This document shows, piece by piece, positions 18,286 through 27,792 of a stretch of DNA of 64,000 nt (position 1 is the first letter of the stretch; each line of letters begins with the position of its first letter). The notes below the pieces were generated by a model that had not been told where the DNA came from, searched no databases, and saw only the letters and a program-made list of their open reading frames with translations. The translations under genes were made by a program, and so were the position numbers. The DNA comes from JAIBJN01 sp963811635 (GTDB lineage Bacteria; Actinomycetota; Thermoleophilia; Gaiellales; Gaiellaceae), in the NCBI GenBank assembly GCA_963811635.1, contig CAWESB010000008.1, positions 77,437-141,436 of the forward strand, read 5' to 3'.

Positions 18286-18287
18286 CG

Positions 18288-19730
18288 ATGGGTCTCCACG
18301 ATCGCCTCAAAACAACCGGGAACGGCAGCGCCGCTGCCGAGGCCACCGTCACGCGCATCGAGACCGCGGCGCGCGAGGCTCAGCACGAGACTCGCGCCGT
18401 CGACCCGTACGCCGAGCTCAAGACCCGCATCCACCACGCGTGCATCGCCAAGCTCGGCCCCGAGCTCTTTTCGAGCTCGACCAACGAGGACCTGACCGAC
18501 CGCGTCCTGCGCGTCGTCACCGAGCAGCTCGCGCTCGACCAGACGCCGCTGACCCGGGACGAGCGCCGGCAGGTCGTTCGCGAGATCACCGACGACATCC
18601 TCGGCTACGGCCCGCTGGAGCCCCTCCTCCGCGAGGACTCCATCAGCGAGGTCATGGTCAACGGGCCCGACCGAATCTACGTGGAGCGCGAGGGCAAGAT
18701 CGAGCTGTCGAAGTCGACGTTCGTCGATGACGCGCACCTCCTCCGCATCATCGACAAGATCGTCTCCCAGGTCGGCCGCCGGGTCGACGAGTCCTCGCCG
18801 ATGGTGGACGCGCGCCTGCCGGACGGCAGCCGCGTCAACGCGATCATCCCGCCGCTCTCGCTGCGCGGGCCGGTCCTCACCATCAGGAAGTTCTCGCGCG
18901 ACCCGTACACGATGGACGACCTCATCAACTTCGGGTCGGTCACGTCCAAGGCGGCCCACTTCCTCTCCGCCTGCGTCCAGGGAAAGCTCAACGTCCTCAT
19001 CTCCGGCGGTACCGGTACCGGTAAGACGACGACCCTCAACGCCCTTTCGGCCTTCGTGCCGGGCGACGAGCGCATCGTCACGATCGAGGACGCCGCCGAG
19101 CTCCAGCTCCAGCAGGACCACGTGATCCCGCTCGAGTCCCGCCCGGCCAACATCGAGGGCCAGGGCGAGGTCCGCATCCGCGAGCTCGTCCGTAACGCCC
19201 TCCGCATGCGCCCCGACCGGATCATCGTCGGGGAGGTCCGCGGCGCGGAGACGCTGGACATGCTCCAGGCCATGAACACGGGCCACGAGGGCTCGCTGAC
19301 CACGATCCACGCCAACTCCCCACGCGACGCGCTGGCCCGTCTCGAGACGCTCGTGCTCACGGCCGGCGTCGAGCTCCCGCACCGCGCCATCCGCGAGCAG
19401 ATCTCGAGCGCGTTCGACCTGCTCGTCCAGATCACCCGCCTGGTGGACGGCTCCCGCCGCCTCTCGCACATCACCGAGGTGCTGCGAATGGAGTCCGACG
19501 TCATCACACTCCAGGACGTCTTCGTCGCCAAGCCGCCGGACGAGGACACCCCGGTGAGCAGCGGTGGTGCGCGCCTGCTCTCCCAGCTGAAGTGCACGGG
19601 GCTGAAGCCGCATTTCCTCGACAAGATGGCGGCCAACGGCGTCAACCTGCCGCCCGCGTTCTTCCAACAGGACACGGACGAGCACGTCCGTGAGGCGTTC
19701 CAGGCCGCGAGAACCGGCGGGTTCCAGTAA
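18288..19730 (+). CDS. cpaF: CpaF/TadA secretion ATPase
   Basis: This is a 480-residue type II/IV secretion ATPase of the TadA branch. It has an N-terminal helical domain and GYGPLEPLLREDSISEVMVNG. Walker A is SGGTGTGKTTTLNAL (about residue 242), followed by the Asp box EDAAELQL, the Walker B region around RIIVGEVRGAET, and the His box TTIHANS. It is the cytoplasmic motor of Flp pilus assembly. The stop codon overlaps the next ATG in a TAATG junction. Confidence 0.94.
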   Translation: MGLHDRLKTTGNGSAAAEATVTRIETAAREAQHETRAVDPYAELKTRIHHACIAKLGPELFSSSTNEDLTDRVLRVVTEQLALDQTPLTRDERRQVVREITDDILGYGPLEPLLREDSISEVMVNGPDRIYVEREGKIELSKSTFVDDAHLLRIIDKIVSQVGRRVDESSPMVDARLPDGSRVNAIIPPLSLRGPVLTIRKFSRDPYTMDDLINFGSVTSKAAHFLSACVQGKLNVLISGGTGTGKTTTLNALSAFVPGDERIVTIEDAAELQLQQDHVIPLESRPANIEGQGEVRIRELVRNALRMRPDRIIVGEVRGAETLDMLQAMNTGHEGSLTTIHANSPRDALARLETLVLTAGVELPHRAIREQISSAFDLLVQITRLVDGSRRLSHITEVLRMESDVITLQDVFVAKPPDEDTPVSSGGARLLSQLKCTGLKPHFLDKMAANGVNLPPAFFQQDTDEHVREAFQAARTGGFQ

Positions 19731-21595
19731 TGGGCCGCCTCGGGCTTGCTTCGATCCTCGCCCTGGCCGCTCTCCTCCTGCCCGCCGCCGCGCTCGCGGC
19801 GACGGTGGAGGCCGACCCGAGCGACTTCCCCACCGTCCGGGCGATCTTCGTCACCGACCAGCCGACCTACGCCGCTCCGACCCTGACGGAGAACGGCGAC
19901 CAGGTTGCCGGCCTCGTTGCCACGAACCTCGGCCGGGCCAAGAGCATCGTGCTCGCCGTCGACCGCTCGCGGTCGATGGACGGCCAGCCGCTCGACGACG
20001 CGGTCGCCGCAGCCCGCGCGTTCGTCGCGGCGAAGCCGCTCGAGGACCGGATCTCGGTGCTCACGTACGCGACCGAGCCGATCTTCCTGACCGGCTTCCA
20101 GACCTCGACCACGGACGCCGACTCGGCGCTCCGCTCCATCTCGACCGACCCGGTCCAGGGAACGACGCTCTACGACGCGCTCGTCCTCTCGTCCAACTCG
20201 CTTGCCTCCGAGAACTACCTCGGGCGTGTGATCATCATCGTCACCGACGGGAACGAGACCCGCAGCGAGGCGTCCATCGAGGAGGCGATCGCGGCCGCCC
20301 AGCGGGCGGGCGCCTCCGTCTACGTCGTCGGGATCGAGAGCAGCCAGTTCAACCCTGCCCCGCTTCAGCGGTTGGCCGAAGAGACCGGGGGCAACTACTA
20401 CGGCGCCGCCGACACGACGGCCCTCGCCGAGGTCTACACCTCGATCGCCGAGGAGCTCTCCCGCACGTGGCGCCTCGAGTACACGACTTCCGCGCTCCCG
20501 AGCGAGGAGGTCGCGCTCAAGGTCAAGTCGGCAGGCGAGACGGCCTCCACGACCGTCGTCGTTCCCGGCAGCGCCATCGTGACGCGCAAGCCGCACATGG
20601 AGGGCCGGCTTCCCGAGCAGTTCTTCGGGACGTTCTGGGGCCAGGCCGCCTTCGCGGCAGGCGTCGGGCTCATCATCCTCCTCGCCGCGGCGTTCGCCTT
20701 CGCCTCGCCGCGAAGCGCGTGGCTGAAGGGACGCCTCGAGCCACACGTCGCCCAGCAGCGGCGGCGCGGCACGAAGCAGGCCGGGCGCGAGCGGCTGAGG
20801 ATCGCCGCCGGGCTCTTCCACGCGACCGAGAACGCCCTGGGCAGGTTCAAGCCGTGGCACCGCCTGCAGCAGACGCTCGAGCGTGCCGATCTGCCACTCC
20901 GCACCGTCGAGTTCGTCTACCTGATGCTCGGCGCGGGCCTCCTCGGCGGCCTCGTAGCCGCCGGGCTGACCCAGTCGGTGCCGCTGATCGGGATCGGCTT
21001 GCTCGGCGGGGCCGCCCTCCCCTACCTCTTCGTCTCCTTCAAGGCGAAGCAGCGTGTGCGGGTCTTCGAGAACCAGCTTCCCGACCTCCTCGTGACGATG
21101 GCGGCCGGGCTGAAGGCGGGGCATAGCTTCCGGCAGGCCCTGCAGAGCGTCGTCGACGAGGACCAGCCCCCCGCCTCGAAGGAGCTGAAGCGCGTGCTCA
21201 CGGAGACGCGCCTCGGCCGGCCGATGGACGAAGCGCTCGCCGACATGGCCGCGCGCATCGGCTCCAAGAACTTCGAGTTCGTGATCACCGCCGTGACGAT
21301 CCAGCGCCAGGTCGGCGGCAGCCTGGCCGGCCTCTTCGACATGGTGGCGGACACCGTCCGCAACCGGCAGCAGTTCGCCAAGAAGATCAAGGGCCTCACG
21401 GCCATGGGCCGCGCGTCGGCCTACGTGCTGATCGGCCTGCCGTTCTTCGTGGCGGCCATGCTCACACTCCTGAACGCCGAATACATGAGCCCGCTCTGGC
21501 ACACGAGTATGGGCCACAAGCTGCTCCTCACGATGCTCGTGATGATCGGGTTCGGGTCCCTTGTCCTCCGCAAGATCGTCAACTTCAGGTACTGA
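19730..21595 (+). CDS. tadB: Fusion of an exported VWA domain with the TadB platform protein
   Basis: This is a 621-residue protein. A signal peptide (residues 1-23) leads to a von Willebrand factor A domain (about 70-250) with an intact MIDAS: DRSRS, the Thr of GTTLYDAL and the Asp of VTDGNE. A membrane helix near residue 310 follows, then the TadB/GspF part (390-621) with VFENQLPDLLVTMAAGLKAG and three to four helices. TadB forms the inner-membrane platform with TadC. The fusion puts a metal-dependent protein-binding domain outside the membrane at the pilus base. Stand-alone TadB proteins are about 300 residues. Confidence 0.88.
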   Translation: MGRLGLASILALAALLLPAAALAATVEADPSDFPTVRAIFVTDQPTYAAPTLTENGDQVAGLVATNLGRAKSIVLAVDRSRSMDGQPLDDAVAAARAFVAAKPLEDRISVLTYATEPIFLTGFQTSTTDADSALRSISTDPVQGTTLYDALVLSSNSLASENYLGRVIIIVTDGNETRSEASIEEAIAAAQRAGASVYVVGIESSQFNPAPLQRLAEETGGNYYGAADTTALAEVYTSIAEELSRTWRLEYTTSALPSEEVALKVKSAGETASTTVVVPGSAIVTRKPHMEGRLPEQFFGTFWGQAAFAAGVGLIILLAAAFAFASPRSAWLKGRLEPHVAQQRRRGTKQAGRERLRIAAGLFHATENALGRFKPWHRLQQTLERADLPLRTVEFVYLMLGAGLLGGLVAAGLTQSVPLIGIGLLGGAALPYLFVSFKAKQRVRVFENQLPDLLVTMAAGLKAGHSFRQALQSVVDEDQPPASKELKRVLTETRLGRPMDEALADMAARIGSKNFEFVITAVTIQRQVGGSLAGLFDMVADTVRNRQQFAKKIKGLTAMGRASAYVLIGLPFFVAAMLTLLNAEYMSPLWHTSMGHKLLLTMLVMIGFGSLVLRKIVNFRY

Positions 21596-21596
21596 C

Positions 21597-22520
21597 ATGC
21601 TCTGGCTTCTCATCATCGCCGGCGGCTCCGTCGCCCTCGCGTTCTTCCTCCTCATGGAAATTGCGACGCAGCCTGCGCGCGAGCGGACGGGCTCCATCCG
21701 CCGTGCCGCCGGCTACGGCAAGAACCGTGTGATCTCGACCTCGTCGAGCGTGCTCGACCAGGGGACGTTCAAGGACCGTGCGCTCGTCCCCATGACGACC
21801 GGCCTCGCCCGCGGGGTCTTGCGGATCACTCCGCGGGCCAGCGTCGAGACCGTCTCGAACAAGCTCCTCCGTGCGGGCCTGAACCGCAAGTTCTCGCCGA
21901 CCGGCTACCTGGCCTCGAAGGCGATCCTCTGCTTCGTCGGCTTTGTCGGCGGGCAGGTCTTCGCCAGCCTCGGCGGCGCGCTCGCCGGAAAGGCCCTTCT
22001 GCTCGGGATCGTGTTCGCGATCGTGGGCTTCATGGTCCCCGACGTCTTCGTCACCCTGAAGACGCGCACGCGCAAGGAGATCCTCAGGGCCGAGCTGCCG
22101 GACGCTCTCGACCTCCTGGCCGTCTCGGTGGAGGCAGGCCTCGGCTTCGACGGGGCCATCTCGAAGCTGACCGAGCACATGCAAGGGCCGCTCGCCGACG
22201 AGTTCGCGCTCGCCCTGGGCGAGATGCGCATCGGCGAGAGCCGGCAGAACGCGCTCACGAAGATGATGCACCGCGTCGACACGCCCGAGCTCTCGGCGTT
22301 CGTCCGCGCGATCATCCAGGCCGACGTGCTCGGCATCTCGCTCGGGCGCATCCTCAAAGTGCAGGCCAACGACACCCGGCAGCGTCGCCAGCTGGCTGCC
22401 GAGGAGCGGGCGATGAAGGCGCCGATCAAGATGCTGTTCCCGACGGTGATCTTCATCTTCCCGGCGATGTTCGTCGTCATCCTCGGCCCGGCGTTCATGA
22501 ACCTGTCGGAGCTGTTCTAG
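21597..22520 (+). CDS. tadC: TadC-type pilus platform protein
   Basis: This is a 307-residue type II secretion F-domain protein. It has an N-terminal membrane helix, ELPDALDLLAVSVEAGLGFD (the signature before the F domain), and C-terminal helices ending in IFPAMFVVILGPAFMNL. Together with TadB it makes the inner-membrane platform on which CpaF acts. The ATG at 21597 directly follows the VWA-tadB stop. The longer reading frame from 21561 would overlap that gene and is unlikely. Confidence 0.9.
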   Translation: MLWLLIIAGGSVALAFFLLMEIATQPARERTGSIRRAAGYGKNRVISTSSSVLDQGTFKDRALVPMTTGLARGVLRITPRASVETVSNKLLRAGLNRKFSPTGYLASKAILCFVGFVGGQVFASLGGALAGKALLLGIVFAIVGFMVPDVFVTLKTRTRKEILRAELPDALDLLAVSVEAGLGFDGAISKLTEHMQGPLADEFALALGEMRIGESRQNALTKMMHRVDTPELSAFVRAIIQADVLGISLGRILKVQANDTRQRRQLAAEERAMKAPIKMLFPTVIFIFPAMFVVILGPAFMNLSELF

Positions 22521-22536
22521 GAAGCCGGCGCTTCGG

Positions 22537-23997
22537 ATGGCAGTAAGCGAGGAGTCCGCCGAGGAGTCGGTGAAGCCAGAGGCCGAGACCGGCTTCGGCA
22601 CCGGCCTGCGCGGGAAGCTCGAGAAGCGGCAGGAGGTCTCGGCCGAGGCGCCGGCGCCGCCGTCGTCGAACGGCGCGCCACCCCAGCACGAGGCGCGGCC
22701 GGGCGAGCCCGAGGCGGCCCTCGAGCCGCCGCCCGCCCTCAGCATTCCCGACACCGCCGAGCTCGACGCCCTCCGGGCCGAGCTCGCCGCGTCACTGGAC
22801 CGCGAACGCGACCTCCGCGTTGAGCTGGCCGCGTCCTTCGCCGAACGTGACCACGGGCTCGCACTCGGTGGCGACTTCGCGACGCGCGCCTCGGAGCTCG
22901 ACCTGCGCGCGGCGAAGGTCGCCTCGGCCGAGCAGGAGATCGAGCTGCGCGAGGCGCGGCTCACGGAGCAGCTGCAGATCTTCCGTGAGGAGCGCGAGCG
23001 CCTCTCCGAGCTGGAGACGCGCCTGACCGCGACCGAAGCGCTGACCGGCGAGCGCTCCGAGCAGGTCGAGAGCAAGCTGCACGAGTTGCGCGAGGCCGAC
23101 CGCCAGCGCGAGAAGCTCTCGTCGGAGCTCGGCAAGCAGGCGCAGGCCCTGAACTCACAGGAGACGAAGCTCGTCCGCCGCGAGCAGGCCGTCGCGAGCC
23201 GCGAGACCGAGATGAAGGCCCGCCAGGAAGCCCGCGACCGGGCCCTGGCCGAGCGCGAGTCCGCGCTGCGCGAGCACGAGAAGGCCGCCTCGAAGCGAGA
23301 GCAGGCCATGGCCGCGCGGGAGCGTGAGCTGTCGAAGGAGCGCTCGCGGATCGAGGCGAAGGAAGAGGCGCTCGAGGAGCGCGAGGCGGACATCCGGGCC
23401 AAGCACGACCGCCTGCGACTGGACGCCGAGCGTCTGGAGCGCGGCGCCGAAGGTCGCGGCAAGGAGAGCCAGGAGACCGCGAGCCGTCTCGCCGAGATCG
23501 ACCGGCGCGAGGCCGAGATGGCCGCCCGAGAGGCCGAGCTGCACCAGCGCGAGACGCACTTTGCCCGGGTCGAGTCGGACGCCTCGAAGATCCTCGATGT
23601 CGAGGCCCTGCAGGAGCGGCTGAAGGAGCGGGAGCGCGAGCTCGCCGAGCGCGAGGCCGAGTACTCGAACACCGAGGACGTCGTCGAGTCGCAGCGCAAG
23701 CGCCTCGAGCGGCGCGAGAAGCGCCTCGCCGAGACCGAGTCCGGCCTGCGCGACCGCCTGCAGGAGCTGGACGGCCGCGAGAGTGAGCTGGACGCCCGGG
23801 AGGCGCGCTCGGAGGCCGACCTCGAGATCCGGGAGGACAAGCTGGAGCGCCGCGAGCGCGAGCTCTCCGACCTCCAGGAGCGGCTCGGCCAGAAGGAAAA
23901 CGAGCTCGCGACCTACGTCGAGCAGGTGCAGACCGAGCTGAAGCGCCGCGAGGACGAGTGGTGGGACAAGGTCACCGGCGGCGAGAACGCCGCCTGA
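22537..23997 (+). CDS. Long coiled-coil protein at the end of the Tad operon
   Basis: This 486-residue protein has an N-terminal 90 residues that are Pro/Glu/Ala-rich and disordered. From about residue 85 to 475 it is one continuous heptad-repeat helix rich in Arg, Glu and Leu, with recurring RE(x5)RE patterns such as LEERE, AAREREL, REREL. No membrane segment or enzyme motif is present. It begins 16 bases after tadC, so it probably belongs to the operon. It could act as a cytoplasmic scaffold that places the pilus machine (inference). The sequence is low-complexity, so similarity hits to myosin-like proteins would be uninformative. Confidence 0.8.
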   Translation: MAVSEESAEESVKPEAETGFGTGLRGKLEKRQEVSAEAPAPPSSNGAPPQHEARPGEPEAALEPPPALSIPDTAELDALRAELAASLDRERDLRVELAASFAERDHGLALGGDFATRASELDLRAAKVASAEQEIELREARLTEQLQIFREERERLSELETRLTATEALTGERSEQVESKLHELREADRQREKLSSELGKQAQALNSQETKLVRREQAVASRETEMKARQEARDRALAERESALREHEKAASKREQAMAARERELSKERSRIEAKEEALEEREADIRAKHDRLRLDAERLERGAEGRGKESQETASRLAEIDRREAEMAAREAELHQRETHFARVESDASKILDVEALQERLKERERELAEREAEYSNTEDVVESQRKRLERREKRLAETESGLRDRLQELDGRESELDAREARSEADLEIREDKLERRERELSDLQERLGQKENELATYVEQVQTELKRREDEWWDKVTGGENAA

Positions 23998-24007
23998 CGA
24001 CCCGGCT

Positions 24008-24685
24008 CTAGGCCGGGGCGGCCCCCGGCTCCTTCCAGCGCTCCAAGGCCTCCCACGAGGCGACCGTGTCCGCCGAGACCTGCGCGCCGAGCTCGGCCGG
24101 CGAGGCCGACCAGAAGATCTGGGCCACCTTCCCGGAGTTCGGCTCGGGCTCTGCTCCGTCGCGCAGCTTGGCGTGGTAGACGACGAGCGCCGAGCCCGTG
24201 TCGTCGCTGATCACGACCGCGACCGGCTGGAAGCCGACGAGATCGCTCTCCTGCAGGCCGATCTCCTCGGCGGCGTCGGCGAGCACGGCGTCGCGCGGCG
24301 CCTCGGCATGGCTGAGGCCTCCCGAGGCGGAGGCAGTCCAGAGCAGCGGGTCGCGGCCGATCGAGGGCCCGCGCTGCTGGAAGAGCGTCAACCCTTCCCT
24401 TCGCTCGACGAAGAGCTGCACCCCGAGGGCGAACCCGAGGCGGTAGGCCTGGGTCGGCTCGGCGAAGACGACCATTGCCTCGGCATAGCGCCCGTGGCGG
24501 CGGACGACGGCGCCGTCTCGCGACACCCCGTGGCAGAACGCAATCGGCCCGTCGAAGCGCCCCTTCGTCCGTGAGAGGACGAGCGCGGCGTCGTCGACCG
24601 CCCGCATGAGCGCCGGGTCGACCGGGAAGCCGAAGGGGAACGGCCGGAACCTCGGCTCGTCCAACAGCGGCACGATCGCGTGCAT
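24008..24685 (-). CDS. Nudix-fold hydrolase-like protein with a degenerate Nudix box
   Basis: This 225-residue protein has a central Nudix-like segment GGLSHAEAPRDAVLADAAEE, which follows the GX5EX7REUXEEXGU pattern except that the RE pair is AD. That pair contributes a catalytic/metal position, so activity may be lost or altered. The N-terminal 90 residues are not typical of simple MutT proteins. It converges on the coiled-coil gene with a 10-base gap. The substrate is unknown. Confidence 0.72.
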   Translation of the reverse strand: MHAIVPLLDEPRFRPFPFGFPVDPALMRAVDDAALVLSRTKGRFDGPIAFCHGVSRDGAVVRRHGRYAEAMVVFAEPTQAYRLGFALGVQLFVERREGLTLFQQRGPSIGRDPLLWTASASGGLSHAEAPRDAVLADAAEEIGLQESDLVGFQPVAVVISDDTGSALVVYHAKLRDGAEPEPNSGKVAQIFWSASPAELGAQVSADTVASWEALERWKEPGAAPA

Positions 24686-24754
24686 GGAGCGAAGTCTGTC
24701 GCAGCGACCCGACGTTTGGAGGGCTGGCAGAGAAGGCCCCTACCCAAGCGGGTT

Positions 24755-26551
24755 TCAGCCGGACGGGATCTTGTTCTCGACGCCGCTCGGAACGGGGTCG
24801 AGCGTGCCGTCGTAGAAGGCGGTGTCGATGCCCATCGCGCCGCTGATCGACGTGTCCGCCTGGCCGTCGTTGGCGCGGAGCGTGTCGTCGTTGTTGCCGC
24901 CCGAGAGTGTGTCCGCGCCGGCTCCGCCGGTGATGTCGTCGTTGCCGTCGGAGCCGTTCAGCTTGTCGTTACCGCCGCCGCCCTGGATCGTGTCAGCGCC
25001 GCTGTAGGCGAAGACGATGTCGTCACCGTTGCCGCCGACGATCAGGTCGTCGAGGTTGGAGCCGGTCATGTCGTCGCCGAGGTTTCCGGCCCGCAGGGTG
25101 ACGCTGCCGAGGAAGACGGTGCCTGCGCCGTAGCCGCCGCGGGCGGTGAGGATGTTCTTGCCGCCGCCGCCCTGGAGCTCGATCGAGCTCGGGAGCGGGG
25201 TGAAGGTCATGTCGACGTCGGAGTCGCTGTTCAGCGCGAGCCCCTTCGCGCCCATCGCGAGGACGTCGTCGGCCGGCGAGCCGATGACGGTGACCTGGTC
25301 GCTCGCGTCGCCGAGGTTGACTTCGAGCTCGATCTCGGAGAGGCCCGTGGTCTCGGCCGTCGCGCCTGGCGCGAACGCGCCGGCGCTCTGGTCGACGATC
25401 AGCTTCTCAGCGGCGCCGGCCGTGCCGACGACCTTGATCGTGTCCGTGTTCGAGGTCGTCGCTCCCTCGCAGGCCGTCGGGGTCTCGCCGAACCGGATCT
25501 CGCCGCCGACGACGGTGAGCGTCGCGGTCGCGGGGGGCGCGCTCGACAACGTCGCGGTCGCCGTCCTGGACGCCGCGTTGTAGGTGCAGGCGCCGCCCGG
25601 AGGAGGCGGAGGCGGCGGCGGAGGAGGCGGACCGGGATCCGCGACCTTGTTCTCCACCGCGCTCGAGCCCGGGTCGATGCCGAGGTCGTAGAAGAGCGTG
25701 TCCGTGCCGGGCCCGCCGTTGAAAGACGTGTCGGCTTCGCCGTCGTCGCCGTCGAGGAGGTCGTCCCCGTAGCCGCCCGAGAGCGAATCCGCCCCGGGGC
25801 CGCCGACCAGCGTGTCGTTCCCCTCGCTCGCCGTCAGGAAGTCGTTGCCGGGGCCGCCCTCGAGCAGGTCGGCGCCGTCCTGTGCGTTGATGCTGTCGTT
25901 CCCCTCGCGCCCGTAGAGCTTGTCGGGGTCGGTGCTGCCGACGATCTGGTCGTTCCCGGGCCCGCCGTCGATCGTCAGCGGGCCGAGAAAATGGAGGCCG
26001 GCGCCGCCCTGGCCTCGTCCGTTGATGAAGTCGTCGCCGCCGAGCGCGTAGATCTCGATGTTGAAGATGCCGGGGTTGACGGTGATGTCGAGGTCGCCGT
26101 CGGAGTCGATCGCCACGCCGTTCTGGCCGGGGGCGACGACGTCGTTGCCCGCCGTGGCGATGATGGCCAGCACGTCGCTCGCGTCACCGAGGCTCGTCGC
26201 GAGCTCGATCTCGGGGATGTTCGACTCGCTGCTCGCGCCCGGGCCGAAGAAGGACTCGGACTGGTCGAGCGTCAGGCGCTCGGTCGTCCCGACCGCGCCG
26301 GCCACCGAGACGGAGTCCGTGTTCGTCGCCGTCGCGCCCGCGCACGGCGCGGGGACGTTGCCGAAGAGGAGCTGGCCGGCCGCGTCGATCTTGAGCGTGG
26401 CCTGGGAGCCAGGGGTGATCGTCGCCGTGACCGCCTTCGTGGCCGGGTTGTAGGCGCACGACTCCGCCGCTGCCGTCGCGGGCGCGATGACTGCAAGCGC
26501 TGCGCCGCACACGGCGAACAGCAAAGAACGCCGAAGCGTGGATGGCCGCAC
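24755..26551 (-). CDS. Secreted RTX-type calcium-binding repeat protein with internal duplication
   Basis: This 598-residue protein starts at GTG 26551, with AGAGGAG 9 bases upstream; a longer frame from 26611 lacks such a site. A signal peptide ends at ATAAAES. Two homologous halves of about 270 residues each start with CTYN/CAYN-type strands and end in Gly/Asp nonapeptide repeats (GGPGNDQI, GREGNDSI, GGNGDDIV). They are joined by a run of eleven prolines. RTX repeats fold into calcium-loaded beta-rolls outside the cell. No toxin or enzyme domain is visible, so it may be a surface or matrix protein. Confidence 0.85.
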   Translation of the reverse strand: MRPSTLRRSLLFAVCGAALAVIAPATAAAESCAYNPATKAVTATITPGSQATLKIDAAGQLLFGNVPAPCAGATATNTDSVSVAGAVGTTERLTLDQSESFFGPGASSESNIPEIELATSLGDASDVLAIIATAGNDVVAPGQNGVAIDSDGDLDITVNPGIFNIEIYALGGDDFINGRGQGGAGLHFLGPLTIDGGPGNDQIVGSTDPDKLYGREGNDSINAQDGADLLEGGPGNDFLTASEGNDTLVGGPGADSLSGGYGDDLLDGDDGEADTSFNGGPGTDTLFYDLGIDPGSSAVENKVADPGPPPPPPPPPPPGGACTYNAASRTATATLSSAPPATATLTVVGGEIRFGETPTACEGATTSNTDTIKVVGTAGAAEKLIVDQSAGAFAPGATAETTGLSEIELEVNLGDASDQVTVIGSPADDVLAMGAKGLALNSDSDVDMTFTPLPSSIELQGGGGKNILTARGGYGAGTVFLGSVTLRAGNLGDDMTGSNLDDLIVGGNGDDIVFAYSGADTIQGGGGNDKLNGSDGNDDITGGAGADTLSGGNNDDTLRANDGQADTSISGAMGIDTAFYDGTLDPVPSGVENKIPSG

Positions 26552-26745
26552 GATCTTGGCTCCTCTCGTCAATCCGTCGGGACTGACAGCAGGGTAGCCC
26601 CAATCCCGCATGGCAACAAGGCGTTACCTGCGGTCCGGCCCCCGAACCACCCAAGAGTCTAGGTCGCTCGAATCCAGCGTTGGGAAGCCCAGAGTCCACG
26701 GATCGCCCAGGTTCCGCCACGGAGGGCTTCGGGGAGACAGGAGCT

Positions 26746-27789
26746 GTGCCGCGACTGCGCAGAGCGGACTGTTCCGGCCCCGGTTTCGCCAGGCGCCGGC
26801 GCGGCCGTGGGTTCGAGTACTTGGGGCCCGAGGGCGAGCGCGCTGACGAGGACACGCTCGAGCGTATCCGGAGCCTCGTGATCCCGCCGGCGTGGACGGA
26901 CGTCTGGGTCTGCCCGCACCCCAACGGCCACATCCAGGCCGTGGGCACCGACGGCGCCGGCCGGCGTCAGTACCTCTATCACCCGGACTGGCGACGTCGG
27001 CGCGACCGCGAGAAGTTCGACGAGATGGTGCTGTTCGCGAGGGCCCTGCCCGGGCTCCGGGCCCGCGCCGCCAGGGATCTGCGCCGGCGGGAGCTGGTGC
27101 GCGAGCGTGTGCTCGCGTGCGCGGTCCGGCTCCTCGACCGCGGGTTCTTCCGCATCGGCACCGAGGGGTACGCGGAGGAGAACAAGACCTACGGCCTCGC
27201 TACGATCCAGCGCCGCCACGTCACCCTGCAGCCCGGCGATGCGATCCGCTTCGACTACGCCTCCAAGGGAGGCAAGCGGCGGGTGCAGTCGGTCGTGGAC
27301 CGGGACGTCTACCGGGTGGTCGAGGCGCTCATGCGTCGGCGCACGGGCAAGGAGCTGCTCGCCTGGAAGGACGGTCGCCGCTGGGTCGACGTCACCTCCG
27401 ACGACGTCAACGCCTACATCAAGGAGGTGACCGAGGAGGGCTTCTCGGCCAAGGACTTCCGCACCTGGAACGCCACCGTGCTCGCGGCCGTCGCGCTCGC
27501 GGTCTCCGGCGAGGCGCACGGCTCCAAGACGGGCCGCACGCGCGCGATCTCGCGCTCGGTGCAGGAGGTCGCGCACTACCTCGGCAACACCCCGGCGGTC
27601 TGCCGCGCCTCCTACATCGACCCGAGGGTCTTCGACCGCTTCCGCGACGGCCTCACCATCGGCGGGGCCCTCGACGACATCGGCGAGGTCGCCTACGGGG
27701 AGCCCGCGACGCAGGGCGCGATCGAGGAGGCGGTGCTCGACCTGCTCGAACGCGACCTCGACTCGCCCGCGCTCGAGCGGGTGGCATAG
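26746..27789 (+). CDS. DNA topoisomerase IB (poxvirus type)
   Basis: This 347-residue protein starts at GTG 26746, with GGGGAG 9 bases upstream. It has the N-terminal FEYLGPEGE segment, IPPAWTDVWVCPHPNGHIQA, the catalytic core with FFRIGTEGYAEENKTYGLAT and the Lys of YASKGGKRR, a second Arg/His region, and the nucleophile Tyr in CRASYIDPRV. The enzyme relaxes supercoils by cutting one strand through a 3'-phosphotyrosine. Bacterial IB enzymes are accessory to gyrase. It heads a run of three close genes. Confidence 0.92.
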   Translation: MPRLRRADCSGPGFARRRRGRGFEYLGPEGERADEDTLERIRSLVIPPAWTDVWVCPHPNGHIQAVGTDGAGRRQYLYHPDWRRRRDREKFDEMVLFARALPGLRARAARDLRRRELVRERVLACAVRLLDRGFFRIGTEGYAEENKTYGLATIQRRHVTLQPGDAIRFDYASKGGKRRVQSVVDRDVYRVVEALMRRRTGKELLAWKDGRRWVDVTSDDVNAYIKEVTEEGFSAKDFRTWNATVLAAVALAVSGEAHGSKTGRTRAISRSVQEVAHYLGNTPAVCRASYIDPRVFDRFRDGLTIGGALDDIGEVAYGEPATQGAIEEAVLDLLERDLDSPALERVA

Positions 27790-27792
27790 GCC

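Noticed and set aside
18677..21697. A 1006-codon minus-strand frame opposite cpaF and VWA-tadB
   Set aside because: It is a GC-skew shadow of the Tad genes, with Arg/Gly/Asp-rich noise and no translation signal.
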